Shown piece by piece: positions 1 to 10,000 of a stretch of 64,000 nucleotides of DNA. Under the pieces are notes generated by a model. That model was not told where the DNA came from, did no database searches, and was given only the letters and a program-made list of their open reading frames with translations. This stretch comes from G963422705 sp963422705 (GTDB lineage Bacteria; Poribacteria; WGA-4E; WGA-3G). A program made the translations under genes and the position numbers. Every line of letters starts with the position of its first letter. The first letter of the stretch is position 1. Location of the stretch: contig OY730443.1 in NCBI GenBank assembly GCA_963422705.1, forward strand, positions 2,232,001-2,296,000, written 5' to 3'.

Positions 1-4
1 GCAT
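1..4 (-). CDS. Start codon of a gene leaving the left edge (partial)
   Basis: On the minus strand the sequence AAGGAG, five bases, then ATG is seen at the very edge. Only the start codon and one further base lie in the window, so nothing can be said about the product. The good ribosome binding site at about 10-15 is the only support. Confidence 0.3.
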
Positions 5-168
5 ATTTTCTCCTTCAAAAACCGTTTATAGTAGATGTCGGTACTCGGAACCTCACCGTGCGGACGCTAACAACGTGACGTAAACCGTTTCATCTTCATC
101 TTACAATCCGCCTTGTATCTGTGAAAATTTACATTTTGGCGTAAATTCGCCCGCGGTGAATCTTGATA

Positions 169-963
169 CTACTTAATAGATTTCAGTTTACCCCACATAA
201 CGCTTAACTTTTCACTCGGTTCAACGGCTAAACTGATATTCATCATGTCCTGAATTTCCTTCTCATCCAGCGCGCGTTGCCAAAACGAGATTTCGTCAAT
301 GATACCTTCTGCCCCGTTAGTCAGTGCAATATACTGAATGGTTTCCCATCCGAATCTCGGTTTTTCGTGCAGTGCGGGGAAGCCTCCGGTGATTTTCCGG
401 CTAGTTGCTTGCTCTTTACCATCAATATATAGGAAGGGTGCATCACCGGTAAAATCCCATGTGGCGGCACAATGAAACCATTCTTCCTTCTTAATAATGC
501 CCTCCGGGTCGAATTCGACATCTTGCCAATCGCCATCATCGGCAGCTTCAAAATATAACCCAAATTCTGCGGGTGTGATATCTGCGTGTGCGGCACCTTT
601 TCCGATGAAGAAGTATATGGGGCCAAAACTGGCATCAAAAAGCCGATAATCTTCACCATCTTTACCATCCCAATCGGGTTTGAACCAGAACAGTAGACTT
701 CCGGCTTCTGTGATAACGTTCGGAACTTCAAGGAAACTTTCTTTTCCTCGCAACGCAATTCCAGAGGCATATTTACCGTCACCGGCAACCCATTTTGCGT
801 TGCCTCCAAAGGTACCCTCATTACCGTTTCCGGTGCCGTCGACGGCGGTATCCCCGCGTCCTTCGCCAATCCACAGGAGCAAATCCTTATCATTCGGAAT
901 TTGAGATAGTGCAGGTGCGATGCACATCAAGCTGATGAGTAGTGTCACATAGAGATATTTCAC
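169..963 (-). CDS. Secreted LamG/concanavalin A-like protein with C-terminal WGxLK tail
   Basis: 264 residues. A GTG start follows GAGG at a suitable distance. Residues 1-20 form a signal peptide (hydrophobic core, then PALSQ), so the product is exported. The body has the look of a Laminin_G_3 / ConA-like jelly roll: LLLWIGEGRGDTAVDGTGNG near the start, a GIALRG segment, a LLFWFKP strand, a YIDGKE hairpin and IIDEISFWQRALDEKEI at the end, as in lectin-like domains of glycan-degrading bacteria. The last 18 residues (VEPSEKLSVMWGKLKSIK) match the ends of two other secreted proteins in this window (28372..29094 and 34041..34757). Inferred role: extracellular carbohydrate binding. The ligand is unknown. 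Confidence 0.8.
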   Translation of the reverse strand: MKYLYVTLLISLMCIAPALSQIPNDKDLLLWIGEGRGDTAVDGTGNGNEGTFGGNAKWVAGDGKYASGIALRGKESFLEVPNVITEAGSLLFWFKPDWDGKDGEDYRLFDASFGPIYFFIGKGAAHADITPAEFGLYFEAADDGDWQDVEFDPEGIIKKEEWFHCAATWDFTGDAPFLYIDGKEQATSRKITGGFPALHEKPRFGWETIQYIALTNGAEGIIDEISFWQRALDEKEIQDMMNISLAVEPSEKLSVMWGKLKSIK

Positions 964-996
964 AAATTTTACCTCGGCAAAGTTTAAATTGAGGAT

Positions 997-1025
997 ATTT
1001 TAGCAGTATTCGTGAATTAAGTCAG
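997..1025 (-). promoter_or_regulatory. Putative sigma70 promoter of the LamG gene
   Basis: On the minus strand CTGACT and TAAAAT are separated by 17 bases and point at the gene that starts at 963. The -35 box is imperfect. Confidence 0.4.
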
Positions 1026-1200
1026 CTTTTTTTTCGTCAGAACCGTTTCGTTTTCCCTTATCTGTTTTAAGGGTGGGGATGCCATCTACAACATCATTTG
1101 ATTTTCAATTCAGCATCGGAACGTGGCTATGCTCATCACCTCCTTACTATTGCCCTGTGGTGCATGAGCGCTAAATTTCCGTGTAAATCTTTAAACATGA

Positions 1201-1229
1201 TTGACAAATGTTTGATTTTGACATACAAT
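1201..1229 (+). promoter_or_regulatory. Strong sigma70 promoter for the enolase-superfamily gene
   Basis: TTGACA (1201-1206), a 17-base spacer, then TACAAT (1224-1229). This gives a leader of about 60 bases before the ATG at 1295. The otherwise empty 964-1294 interval holds this promoter and the divergent one at 997-1025; I see nothing else in it. Confidence 0.75.
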
Positions 1230-1294
1230 TTTCTGACTTTCTCGCCGACAATTGTATAGAAAATCCGCTTTATATTTCGGGAAGGACTTAGAAA

Positions 1295-2440
1295 ATGAAA
1301 ATTGCTCGGATTGAACAGTTTTTTCCGCGTCCCCGGGTGCGGCTTGTCAAAATCACAACAGACACCGGCATCGTCGGTTGGGGGGAAACAACGCTTGAGG
1401 GGAAGCCGAACAGTACCCGTGCAGCGGTTGATGAGCTTGCCGACTATTTCATCGGGAAGGAGCCGTTGCGCATTGAACATCATTGGCAACATGTCTATCG
1501 TTCAGCATTCTTCAGGGGTGGCAACATCTTGATGTCGGCGTTGTCCGGTATCGATGAGGCGTTGTGGGATATTGCTGGTAAATACTATGATGTGCCTACA
1601 TATCAACTATTAGGAGGTGCAGTCCGTGACAGAATTCGCGTCTATGCCCACTGGGGAATTGGAAGTTTGACAGATGAAGGCAAAGCTGCTGCTAAGCAAC
1701 GGCTTGAGTTCTTACAACAAAAAGGGGGATACAAAGCCTTTAAAAGCGGCCCGGGTGGGAAATGGCGTGGCCATGAACCGGTTGCGGTTATTGATGCTTT
1801 TGTGGAACGCGCCTATCTTATGCGAGAGTGGGTGGGGCGTGATGTTGAGCTCGCTTTTGATTTTCACGGTAAGATGACACCTGCCCTAGCGATTGAGATT
1901 TGCCATGAAATCAGAGGGATGCGTCCCATGTTTGTAGAAGAACCGATACCGCAAGAAAACGTTGACGCGCTCAAACAGGTTTCGGAGCAAGTGCCATTCC
2001 CCATCGCTACCGGTGAACGGCTGCTCACGCGCTGGGGTTTCCGCGAGATTTTTGAAAAACAGGCAGTCGCCTACCTCCAACCGGATACCTCTCACGCCGG
2101 CGGTATCACGGAGCTTAAAAAGATTGCGAACATGGCAGAAGTCTATTATATGCACATGGCTCCGCATTGCGCAATCGGGCCTGTCGCTTTTTCGGCATCT
2201 CTCCAGGTGGATGCCGTCGTCCCGAATTTTCTCATTCAAGAACAGATAGATAGCGCCTTAGGGGCGGGGCTGCTTACTGAAGAATGGCAGGTTAAAGATG
2301 GACATATTGAGCTTCCGACGAAGCCGGGGCTGGGGTTTGAAATTAACGAAAAAGAGGCGGCGCGAAATTTAGGTACCTATACGGAGGAACTTGGCGGCGA
2401 ATTTTACTACGATACTGATGGGAGCGTGGCGGACTGGTAA
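1295..2440 (+). CDS. Mandelate racemase/enolase-superfamily sugar-acid dehydratase (galactonate dehydratase-like)
   Basis: 381 residues, with GGAAGGA 8 bases before the ATG. The N-terminal capping domain has the typical TDTGIVGWGE and GGNILMSALSGIDEALWDI blocks. The barrel carries metal ligands D189 (FDFHG), E215 (VEEP) and E241 (TGER), with H191 and H291 (APHC) as general acid/base residues. This D-x-H...E...E...H spacing is that of E. coli DgoD shifted by six residues, so dehydration of a D-aldonate such as D-galactonate to a 2-keto-3-deoxy acid is likely. Exact substrate cannot be fixed, since related dehydratases share the pattern. It has its own strong promoter and is convergent with the NIPSNAP gene. 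Cytoplasmic. Confidence 0.85.
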   Translation: MKIARIEQFFPRPRVRLVKITTDTGIVGWGETTLEGKPNSTRAAVDELADYFIGKEPLRIEHHWQHVYRSAFFRGGNILMSALSGIDEALWDIAGKYYDVPTYQLLGGAVRDRIRVYAHWGIGSLTDEGKAAAKQRLEFLQQKGGYKAFKSGPGGKWRGHEPVAVIDAFVERAYLMREWVGRDVELAFDFHGKMTPALAIEICHEIRGMRPMFVEEPIPQENVDALKQVSEQVPFPIATGERLLTRWGFREIFEKQAVAYLQPDTSHAGGITELKKIANMAEVYYMHMAPHCAIGPVAFSASLQVDAVVPNFLIQEQIDSALGAGLLTEEWQVKDGHIELPTKPGLGFEINEKEAARNLGTYTEELGGEFYYDTDGSVADW

Positions 2441-2523
2441 TGACTGCCACGTGCGACTGTGCTGCGGCGGAACACTCACCAATTTGCCTAGCGTTAATAC
2501 CTAAACGTGCGGTTTGTCGAACA

Positions 2524-2865
2524 TTATTGGTGTACTGAGCGGGAAGTCGGTTGGAGTCGGGTGACGATAATTTTATCACGCTGGAGCAATTCCCCGACGC
2601 GCGGCGAAATTTCGTTTATCCACCGCTCGCTTTCATAAACCGCGGCGTACAGTTGTTCACGTTGTGCTTCGCTTTCAAACCGTCGAATCCAGACATAGAG
2701 CTCGTCTGCTTCTTCACCGATAAAACTGCCGATGACTACCATCCCTTTAGAAATTTGGAAGGGGATGACGGTTTCTTCCATGTATTTTACCCAGTTTTCG
2801 CGTTGTCCGGGTTTAGTTTGGTACTGCCGTAATTCAAAAAAAGCCATAGTTTTCAATATGAGCAT
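2524..2865 (-). CDS. NIPSNAP-family protein
   Basis: 113 residues from the first ATG, or 107 if the internal Met at MAFFELRQY (2847) is used. The second start fits the family better, because NIPSNAP proteins begin with a short strand like FFELRxY. Neither start has an ideally spaced ribosome site. Visible family features are FELRQYQTKPGQ, the central VVIGSF segment and YVWIRRFES. It is a ferredoxin-like dimeric alpha/beta barrel fold with no certain enzymatic role. It follows the HEAT-repeat lipoprotein gene by 75 bases on the same strand and may be cotranscribed. Confidence 0.75.
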   Translation of the reverse strand: MLILKTMAFFELRQYQTKPGQRENWVKYMEETVIPFQISKGMVVIGSFIGEEADELYVWIRRFESEAQREQLYAAVYESERWINEISPRVGELLQRDKIIVTRLQPTSRSVHQ

Positions 2866-2940
2866 GAAAGTTTCGCGCTCATCTCCTTTTTAAAAATCCG
2901 CCATAATGCGCTTTAAAGGCGCATCTACGGGTGTTGCATG

Positions 2941-5900
2941 TTATATGCGATTGTAACCATAGCCTTGCCCTGTAATTTCAAAGAGTGCTGCTGCGGCTTG
3001 GAAGTGAATTTCGGCGTCCTGCTCTTGGAGAATTAACTCAAGCAATTGCACGCCCCGTGCGTTTTTTGCTTCGCCGAGTGCCTTGATGAGCTCAAGTCTG
3101 AATCCTCTTAGGCGTTGAGATTCATGCAGCGCGGTGAGTTTTTCAATGAGTACATCCACAGCCTTATCTGTTCCAATTTTTCCCAAGGTGCGCGCTGCAT
3201 CACGCCGAATTTCAACATGATTTTCGTCGGTGTTCATCACGTCAATGAGCACATCTATTGTTTCAACATCAGCGAATTCTCCAAGTGCTTGTGTGGCTGC
3301 GCGCCGGACGTCCTTGTCCGTTTCGTTCTCGCCTGTCATTATCTGAATGAGTTCTTCTGTAAGTTCGGCGATACCAGCCTGCCCAATAGCGAGCACTGTC
3401 GCTTTTCGGATGTCGACATCCGGCTCGGTTAACAGTTTTTTGAATTGTGATATATCCGTGGTTAACTGATTTTCTTTACTTCTCCCTAAAGCCACCATTG
3501 CGGCGTTTCGCACCTGATGGTTTTCCCATTCATCTGCAATGCGGGCTTTCATTTTCGGGACAACGAATGTGGGCAGCTCAAGTTTTTTGGCGGCATTCAC
3601 ATAAACCTCCCAACTCCAATTCCGTTTCAAAACATCATTGGCTACAGCGTGGCGGGCTGCTTCATCTTGAAGGGCGACAATATACTCAGTATCGTCAATT
3701 AGACGGTTGCCAATCGCTTCGGCTGCTGCTGTTCCGCCAATTTCCCCGAGTGCTGTGGCTGCTTTTGTTCGTGCGGAAGCTTTTGCCAAAACGTCGGTAC
3801 TGGCATCGAGGGTTACACGCTTGTCCTCAAGGATAGCGACTAATTTCGGAAGCGCTGCCTCACTTTTAAGTTTCCCTAAGGCGACAATGGCATTTTTTGC
3901 GATAGTGCCGATGCGAATGTCAAGTACACGCATTAACACATCTTCAGCAGTCTTATCACCAATATTCCCAAGTGCAGCGACGGCGGCAGCGCGCACCTCA
4001 TCTTCCTCTATAGCATTTTCAACCATCGCGCCCAGTTTGGGAACCGCTTTTGCGTCCTTGATTTTGCCAAGGGCGACGGCGGCTTGGAATCGAACTTCCG
4101 CATTTTTATCGTCAAGGGCTGCGAGTAAAGGCGTGCCGGCTCGCTCATCTTTAAGCGTGCCAAGCGAAAATGCTGCTGCTGCACGAACGGATTTCATCTC
4201 ATCTCCGTTTTCGAGAATTGCAATTAGCGATTCTACGGTTCTACGTTCTTTAAAACCGCCAAGGGTTTCGGTTGCTCGTTTGCGAACAACATAACTTGAA
4301 TGTTTTAATTCTGCGATGATTGCGTCAGTAGCCGGTTTCTTAGCCGTACTCCCGAGGACATGTACCAATGCCCATCGAATCCATTCATCATCTGTTGTCT
4401 TAAGTGCGTCAAGTGCAAATTGCGCGGTGGCTTCATTGCTATCTTTGATTAAGGCGTCTATGACTTCAGCTTGAACGGATTGGACTTCATATCCGTCATC
4501 AAAGCTACCTAAGCCTTTCTTCACAATATCAACGAGCCCTTTATCTCCGGCTTGAATTTCCCGGAGTGCCTTCGCCGCTTGAAAACGCGTTGTTTCATAC
4601 TTATCGTTTTTTAGGGCATCTAACAACGGTGTAACAACTGCCTGTCCTTTAATTTTCCCTAAAGCGATTGCCGCTTCTTGTCGAACAACGCCCTGCTTAT
4701 CTTTTTTAAGTGCGGTGATAAGAGGCGACATCGTCTGTTCCCCCTTCACTTCTCCCAATGCCCAGGCGGCACTTTGACGAACGGTGGCGCTCTCATCTTC
4801 TTCAAGTGCACGGATTAGAGGGGTTATGACGGTATCCCCTTTAATGATGCCGAGGGCACGCGCGACTTCACTACGCACAAGACTCGGGATAGGTTTGAGT
4901 TCCCCCCAGGTGCGGTAGATTGGCCGCGGGTAATCCGCGTTCCATTGAATTTTAAACCCATCGACACGAGCTCTCAGAACGTCAAGTGTTTTATACTCGC
5001 GTTTCATATACCGCTGGAAATCTGAAATGTCATCAAATTGTGTAGAGAGTACCCACAAAAGCACCGGGATGCTCTCCGCTGTTTGAATTCGCCTTAGCAC
5101 CTTCACGGCGTTTGCCCGGATAACTGGACTGGTTTCATCACTAAGCATTAACAAGAGCATGGGGTGAGTGGCGCCGGAAGGCTTGAGCTCCGCTAGCGCG
5201 TTAATAGCTGCTAACCGGACGGTTTCACGACGCTGCTTATCCATCGAGATTAGCATCAACTTTTCAATAGCATCTTTTGTCGCCACGTTGATTTTGCCAA
5301 GTGCTTCTGCCGCATTCGCGACGGTGGTGTCGTCATAAGTCAGGGCATTTGTTAGGGCGGCAACAGCCAGATTATTCTCACCTCGTGCGCGCATATTTCC
5401 GAGTGCCTGCGCCGCGAGTGCCTTCACCTCTTTATGCGTATCACGGTTTAATGCTTCAATCAGCGGTGTAATTGCGCGCCTGTCGCCTATAGTCCCGAGT
5501 GCCTCCGCTACTTTCACCCGAATATCACTGTTCCCGTTTTTGAGCGCATCCAGCATCGGAATGACAGCAGCGCCGCGCATTTCAATGAGTGCTGCAAGTG
5601 CTTCCGCTTTCAAATCTTCGTCGGCTAGTAGCATAATCAGCGGCGTCACCCCCGCTTCCAGCTTCAGTTTTCCGAGCACCTGAATTGCTGCCGTCCGAGC
5701 ACCAATTCGATACTTTTTCATCCATGATTCATCAATATAAGCGCTGGCGATGTATCGGTATTTCGTGGATAGTTCAACAGCTTGGGAGGCAGCGTCTTTA
5801 TCCGGAATGAGGCTTCGCGCTTCAGTTTCTATCACTTCCAGCAAAGGGGGGAGTGCAGCATCACCAATCCGGTTGAGCGCGTTTACCGCGGTATCTTTAA

Positions 5901-6885
5901 CATAGATGTTTGAATCGGCAAGGAGCCTCAGGAGTTCAGTGATAGCAGTCTCTGCTAGGGTAGGGTTCAATTCACGATAGGCTTGAAATTTGCGTCCTAG
6001 CAGTTTCGCTGCATGCATCCTTACTTGTGCACTGTCGTTTTTCAGCGCAATTTGAAGGACGGGCACGACGGCGGGCACGTTCAATTGTTCAAGTGCTGTC
6101 ACGGTTCTATATGCTACGGCGGGGGCTTCATCAGTTTGGGTAAGTATCACTTCAAACACCGGAAGGAATTCAGCGTTTTGCATTGCGCCAAGGTAGCGTA
6201 TCGCCTCTTTCCGAATGGCGGCATCGGTATGTTGCGTTTCCCGAATGAGCAGTTTTGCCACAGGAGCGTCACCCCCCAGTGCGAGGAGTTTTGCCATCAG
6301 TTGCCCAAGCGTTTGGCGTGCACGGGGCTGATAACATTTTTCTGCCTCTAAAAGTGATATGATGACGGCACTTGTGTATATTGGGTTTGCAGACGGGGCT
6401 ATCAGTTCAGGAAGTAAATCTGCGCGTTTTGCGACAGCTTCAGCCAATGCCATAATGAATAGTCCGGAGATGGCATTTCGAGAACGAATCAGCCGTTCTT
6501 TCCGGTCCAATTCGTCTGAGTCCGGATCTTCGTGCATCGAAATGGCATGGATATCGGCATGTAATATTTCAAGATGCGCGAGTGATTGCGTAATTGCTAT
6601 GTGCCACTCATCTGTTTGGGTGTTCGTGCGGAGGTTGAGAAAGGCGTCAAGAATCCGGGCTTCCTGATTCGCATTTCGCGATGCAGTATCTGCGTCTACC
6701 TTTTGAACGGCTGTCTGTGCCGCAGTATAGTCGCCTCGAACAATCGCTCTTCGCGCTTCGATAATGTCCTTGTCCTCTTTATCACCACATCCTAGTAAAG
6801 ATGTTAGGACAGCAGCTAAGATAAGATGGAGGCAGATTTTGTAACACGCGCTGATAAACTTCGTCATGATAGTCTGTTTTTCCAT
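2941..6885 (-). CDS. Very large HEAT-repeat (PBS-lyase type) lipoprotein
   Basis: 1314 residues. GAGG lies 8 bases before the ATG at 6885. Residues 1-33 form a lipoprotein signal ending in a lipobox (SLLGC), so the mature protein should be lipid-anchored in the envelope. Most of the rest is a solenoid of about 30-residue HEAT/PBS-lyase repeats, recognisable by recurring AAxALGxI/L-K blocks such as AAWALGEVKGE, AAIALGKIKGQ, AAVALGKIKDA and AATQALGEF. A non-repeat stretch near residues 620-670 (RMKREYKTLD, IYRTWGELK) interrupts the solenoid. HEAT solenoids are protein-interaction scaffolds; partners are unknown. Base composition is like that of its neighbours. Confidence 0.85.
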   Translation of the reverse strand: MEKQTIMTKFISACYKICLHLILAAVLTSLLGCGDKEDKDIIEARRAIVRGDYTAAQTAVQKVDADTASRNANQEARILDAFLNLRTNTQTDEWHIAITQSLAHLEILHADIHAISMHEDPDSDELDRKERLIRSRNAISGLFIMALAEAVAKRADLLPELIAPSANPIYTSAVIISLLEAEKCYQPRARQTLGQLMAKLLALGGDAPVAKLLIRETQHTDAAIRKEAIRYLGAMQNAEFLPVFEVILTQTDEAPAVAYRTVTALEQLNVPAVVPVLQIALKNDSAQVRMHAAKLLGRKFQAYRELNPTLAETAITELLRLLADSNIYVKDTAVNALNRIGDAALPPLLEVIETEARSLIPDKDAASQAVELSTKYRYIASAYIDESWMKKYRIGARTAAIQVLGKLKLEAGVTPLIMLLADEDLKAEALAALIEMRGAAVIPMLDALKNGNSDIRVKVAEALGTIGDRRAITPLIEALNRDTHKEVKALAAQALGNMRARGENNLAVAALTNALTYDDTTVANAAEALGKINVATKDAIEKLMLISMDKQRRETVRLAAINALAELKPSGATHPMLLLMLSDETSPVIRANAVKVLRRIQTAESIPVLLWVLSTQFDDISDFQRYMKREYKTLDVLRARVDGFKIQWNADYPRPIYRTWGELKPIPSLVRSEVARALGIIKGDTVITPLIRALEEDESATVRQSAAWALGEVKGEQTMSPLITALKKDKQGVVRQEAAIALGKIKGQAVVTPLLDALKNDKYETTRFQAAKALREIQAGDKGLVDIVKKGLGSFDDGYEVQSVQAEVIDALIKDSNEATAQFALDALKTTDDEWIRWALVHVLGSTAKKPATDAIIAELKHSSYVVRKRATETLGGFKERRTVESLIAILENGDEMKSVRAAAAFSLGTLKDERAGTPLLAALDDKNAEVRFQAAVALGKIKDAKAVPKLGAMVENAIEEDEVRAAAVAALGNIGDKTAEDVLMRVLDIRIGTIAKNAIVALGKLKSEAALPKLVAILEDKRVTLDASTDVLAKASARTKAATALGEIGGTAAAEAIGNRLIDDTEYIVALQDEAARHAVANDVLKRNWSWEVYVNAAKKLELPTFVVPKMKARIADEWENHQVRNAAMVALGRSKENQLTTDISQFKKLLTEPDVDIRKATVLAIGQAGIAELTEELIQIMTGENETDKDVRRAATQALGEFADVETIDVLIDVMNTDENHVEIRRDAARTLGKIGTDKAVDVLIEKLTALHESQRLRGFRLELIKALGEAKNARGVQLLELILQEQDAEIHFQAAAALFEITGQGYGYNRI

Positions 6886-7025
6886 ACGGCAACCCTCAAA
6901 TTTTCGTCTTCAAAAACGATACTGGTTATGAATTAAGATGAAATCGCCGAGTGGAATTTGTAACCCTCTTATCAAGGGGATTCCACCGGAGGTTGCATCA
7001 GAAGTCTTTTACAACCTTAGATTTT

Positions 7026-10000
7026 CTAATTGTTAACTTTCCTTTCCCCTGCAATTACCAATTTTGTTAAATCCGCGAGAGTATATATGTGTTTTGCGAT
7101 ACGGTTAAGTAAGGCTAACCGGTTCTCCCGTATTTCGGGTTCCTTTGCCATCACGAGAACGTCGTCAAAAAACCGTTCTATTGCCGGTTGTAATTCGGCT
7201 AACTGTATCAAAAGTCGGGAATAATCGCCTGTTTGAACGCTTTTTTCAAAGTGTGGTTCTGCGTCGATGATACGGGCAGCGAGACTTTTTTCTGCCTCGT
7301 CAATCAGAAGGGTTTCATTTACATCTACTGGCGGTGTCTCCGGTAAAATGCGCAAAACCCGATTGAGGGCATTATAAACGAGTTCAAAACTCAAATTCAA
7401 CTGATTTTCGGTTTCACGCGATGTATTTTCTGGTTCTTGCGCAGTATCCTTAAACTTGGCTATGACGTCGGCGCGCTTTAAAATATTCGGCACATTGATA
7501 TCGTCGCTTGCCAAAACAGCGTCTGCCACATCAGGAGCATAGTTCCCTTGTATCTGCAGGATGCCCCGGAGGCGTTCCTTAATAAAACTGAGGACGTTCG
7601 CTACCGTATCCGCTGCCAGTTCAACTTGATAGAGCGAAAACGCCTTTTCGACAACAATATCCAATGAAAGATGGAGCTGTCGTTCCTCAAGAATGCGGAG
7701 CGTGCCGAGGGCATGCCGCCGTAACGAATATGCGTCCTGGGAGCCTGTAGGGCGTTCTTCAATTCCAAAGTATCCGACGATGGTATCTAGTTTATCTGCA
7801 ATCGCGATAAGTGCGCCGACTTCAGTTTCCGGTACGGGGGTATCCGCGCCAAGGGGGTGATAATGTTCGGCAATCGCGTTCGCTACAGGTGCCACCTCCC
7901 CGGCGTTTTCGGCATAGTATTTCCCCGCAATCCCTTGCAAGGTGGGCAGTTCAATCACCAGCTGTGTTGTCAAATCTGCCTTACACAGCCAAGCGGCGCG
8001 TTCTGCGTCGCGGCACGTCGCTTCTGGCAACTGTAGGGTTCTGCCTATAAACCGAACTAACTTCTTAAGCCGTTTTGCTTTATCCAGTAAGGAGCCCAGT
8101 TTTGCGTGGAAGACGACGGTATCTAATCGTTCTACTTTATCAGCAAGCGTCGTTTTCCTGTCTTCGCGATAGAAAAATTCCGCATCATTCAGACGGGCGT
8201 GTAAAACCCGTTCATTACCGTGACGAACGCCATCAAAATTCCCGTCTGTCCCGTTGGAAATCGTTATGAATCGGTTTTGTATGCTACTCACAGACGGCGC
8301 CCCCGGTGAGCTCGTCAGAGGCTTTTTGGGTTTAGCCGATTTCGCTTTCCATAGCGGGAAGTAACGTTGATGTTTCTTCATCGCAGTAATCAATACTTCC
8401 GGAGGCAAAACCAAGTGTGATTCGTTGAAACTGCCTACAATAGGCTGTGGGTTTTCGACTAAGTAATTCACCGTATCCAGCAGCTCCTCATCAATCTTCG
8501 GGAGACACCCTTCTGTCTTTAAAATATTCAAGAGTTGTTTTTTGATTGTCTCACGCCGTTCATCCTGCTCAACGATGACATTTGCATTCCGCAATTGCGA
8601 GACGTAAGTGTCAAGTGAAGCGGATACCAAGGGTATCGGTTCCGGATGGAGCGAGCGATGTCCATAACTTAAGCGTCCAGTGGTTACGGAACCGTAAGTG
8701 CAAGGAATTACCTTATCGCCTAAGAGTGCAACGAGCCATCGAATGGGACGTGCAAACCGCTTTCGATTTGATTCCTCTTCGTTGAACCAGCGCATCGTCT
8801 TGGGAAAACGAAGTTTCTCAATCCAGTCGGGTAGTAGTGTTTTCAATATATCTTCGGTTCGAACTCCCTTTTCGCGTTTTGTGACTGCCACGTATGCTCC
8901 ACGCGATGTTTCAACGATGCGTAGTTCTGTTAGCCCAACGCCTTGTGTCTTAGCAAAGCCAATTGCCGCTTTGGTTGGCACACCGTCTTCATCATAAGCG
9001 ATACGTTTCGGCGGGCCCACCACCTCTATTTCTCTAGCTTCTTGGCATGTTGCTAACTCTTTAACGGCAAGCGTGATGCGACGTGGTGTACCAAACACTT
9101 TAACCTCGTCGACTGTTATTCGGTGGTGCGTGAATGATTCGGCTGCCATAAGTCGGAGCTGTTCTAGTGCGGGTGGAACGTAACTTGCGGGTATCTCTTC
9201 AGTGCCAATTTCAAAAAGCAATTCGGTTTTTTCAGTTGATAACATCTGTTCAATTTCGTTAGGTTGTGAAATCGGCTTTGGGGGTGGGTGATGCTGTGCG
9301 CTGTCACGTGGATTCCCGGTAACCCATTTTCCGCGTAAAGGATGTTCCATCTCCTCCCGTTGTTTTACATACGCCCGCGCGATACGTTGCGCGAGCCTTC
9401 GGACCCGCTCAATGTAATTGATACGTTCGGTAACACTGATGACACCGCGGGCATCTAGCATATTAAACGTGTGCGAGCATTTTAACACATAATCTGTTGC
9501 TGGAAGCACCAGCCCTGTATCCAGGCATGCGTAAGTCTCTTTTTCATAAGTACCAAACAGTTGAAAAAGCATTTCAACATCCGCCCGTTGAAAATTGTAG
9601 ATTGAGTGTTCTACTTCACTTTGATGATAGACATCACCATAGCAAGCATTTTCATTCCAACGAATATCGAAGAAACTGTCGACATCCTGCAAATAGAGTG
9701 CTATCCGCTCAAGTCCATATGTAATTTCGGCGCAAACCGGCTTCAGCTCAATGCTGCCCATTTGCTGAAAATAGGTGAATTGTGTGACTTCCGCGCCATT
9801 CCACCATACCTCCCAACCGAGTCCGGAAGCCCCAAGCGTTGGCGATTCCCAATCGTCCTCAACAAAGCGGATGTCGTTCTGGCGAGCGGAAATACCGAGG
9901 TGATAGAGACTCTCCAGATAGAGCTGTAAAACATTTTCTGGTGCAGGCTTTAGAATTACCTGATATTGGTAGTATGCCCCTAAGCGAAAAGGGTTTTCTG

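Noticed and set aside
2902..2922. ATGCGC/GCGCAT hairpin between the lipoprotein and NIPSNAP genes as terminator
   Set aside because: Short stem and the T-run is too far away.
3707..4294. A 195-codon open frame on the plus strand inside the HEAT-repeat gene
   Set aside because: It is antisense to clear repeats, has an alanine/serine-rich shadow composition and no ribosome site.
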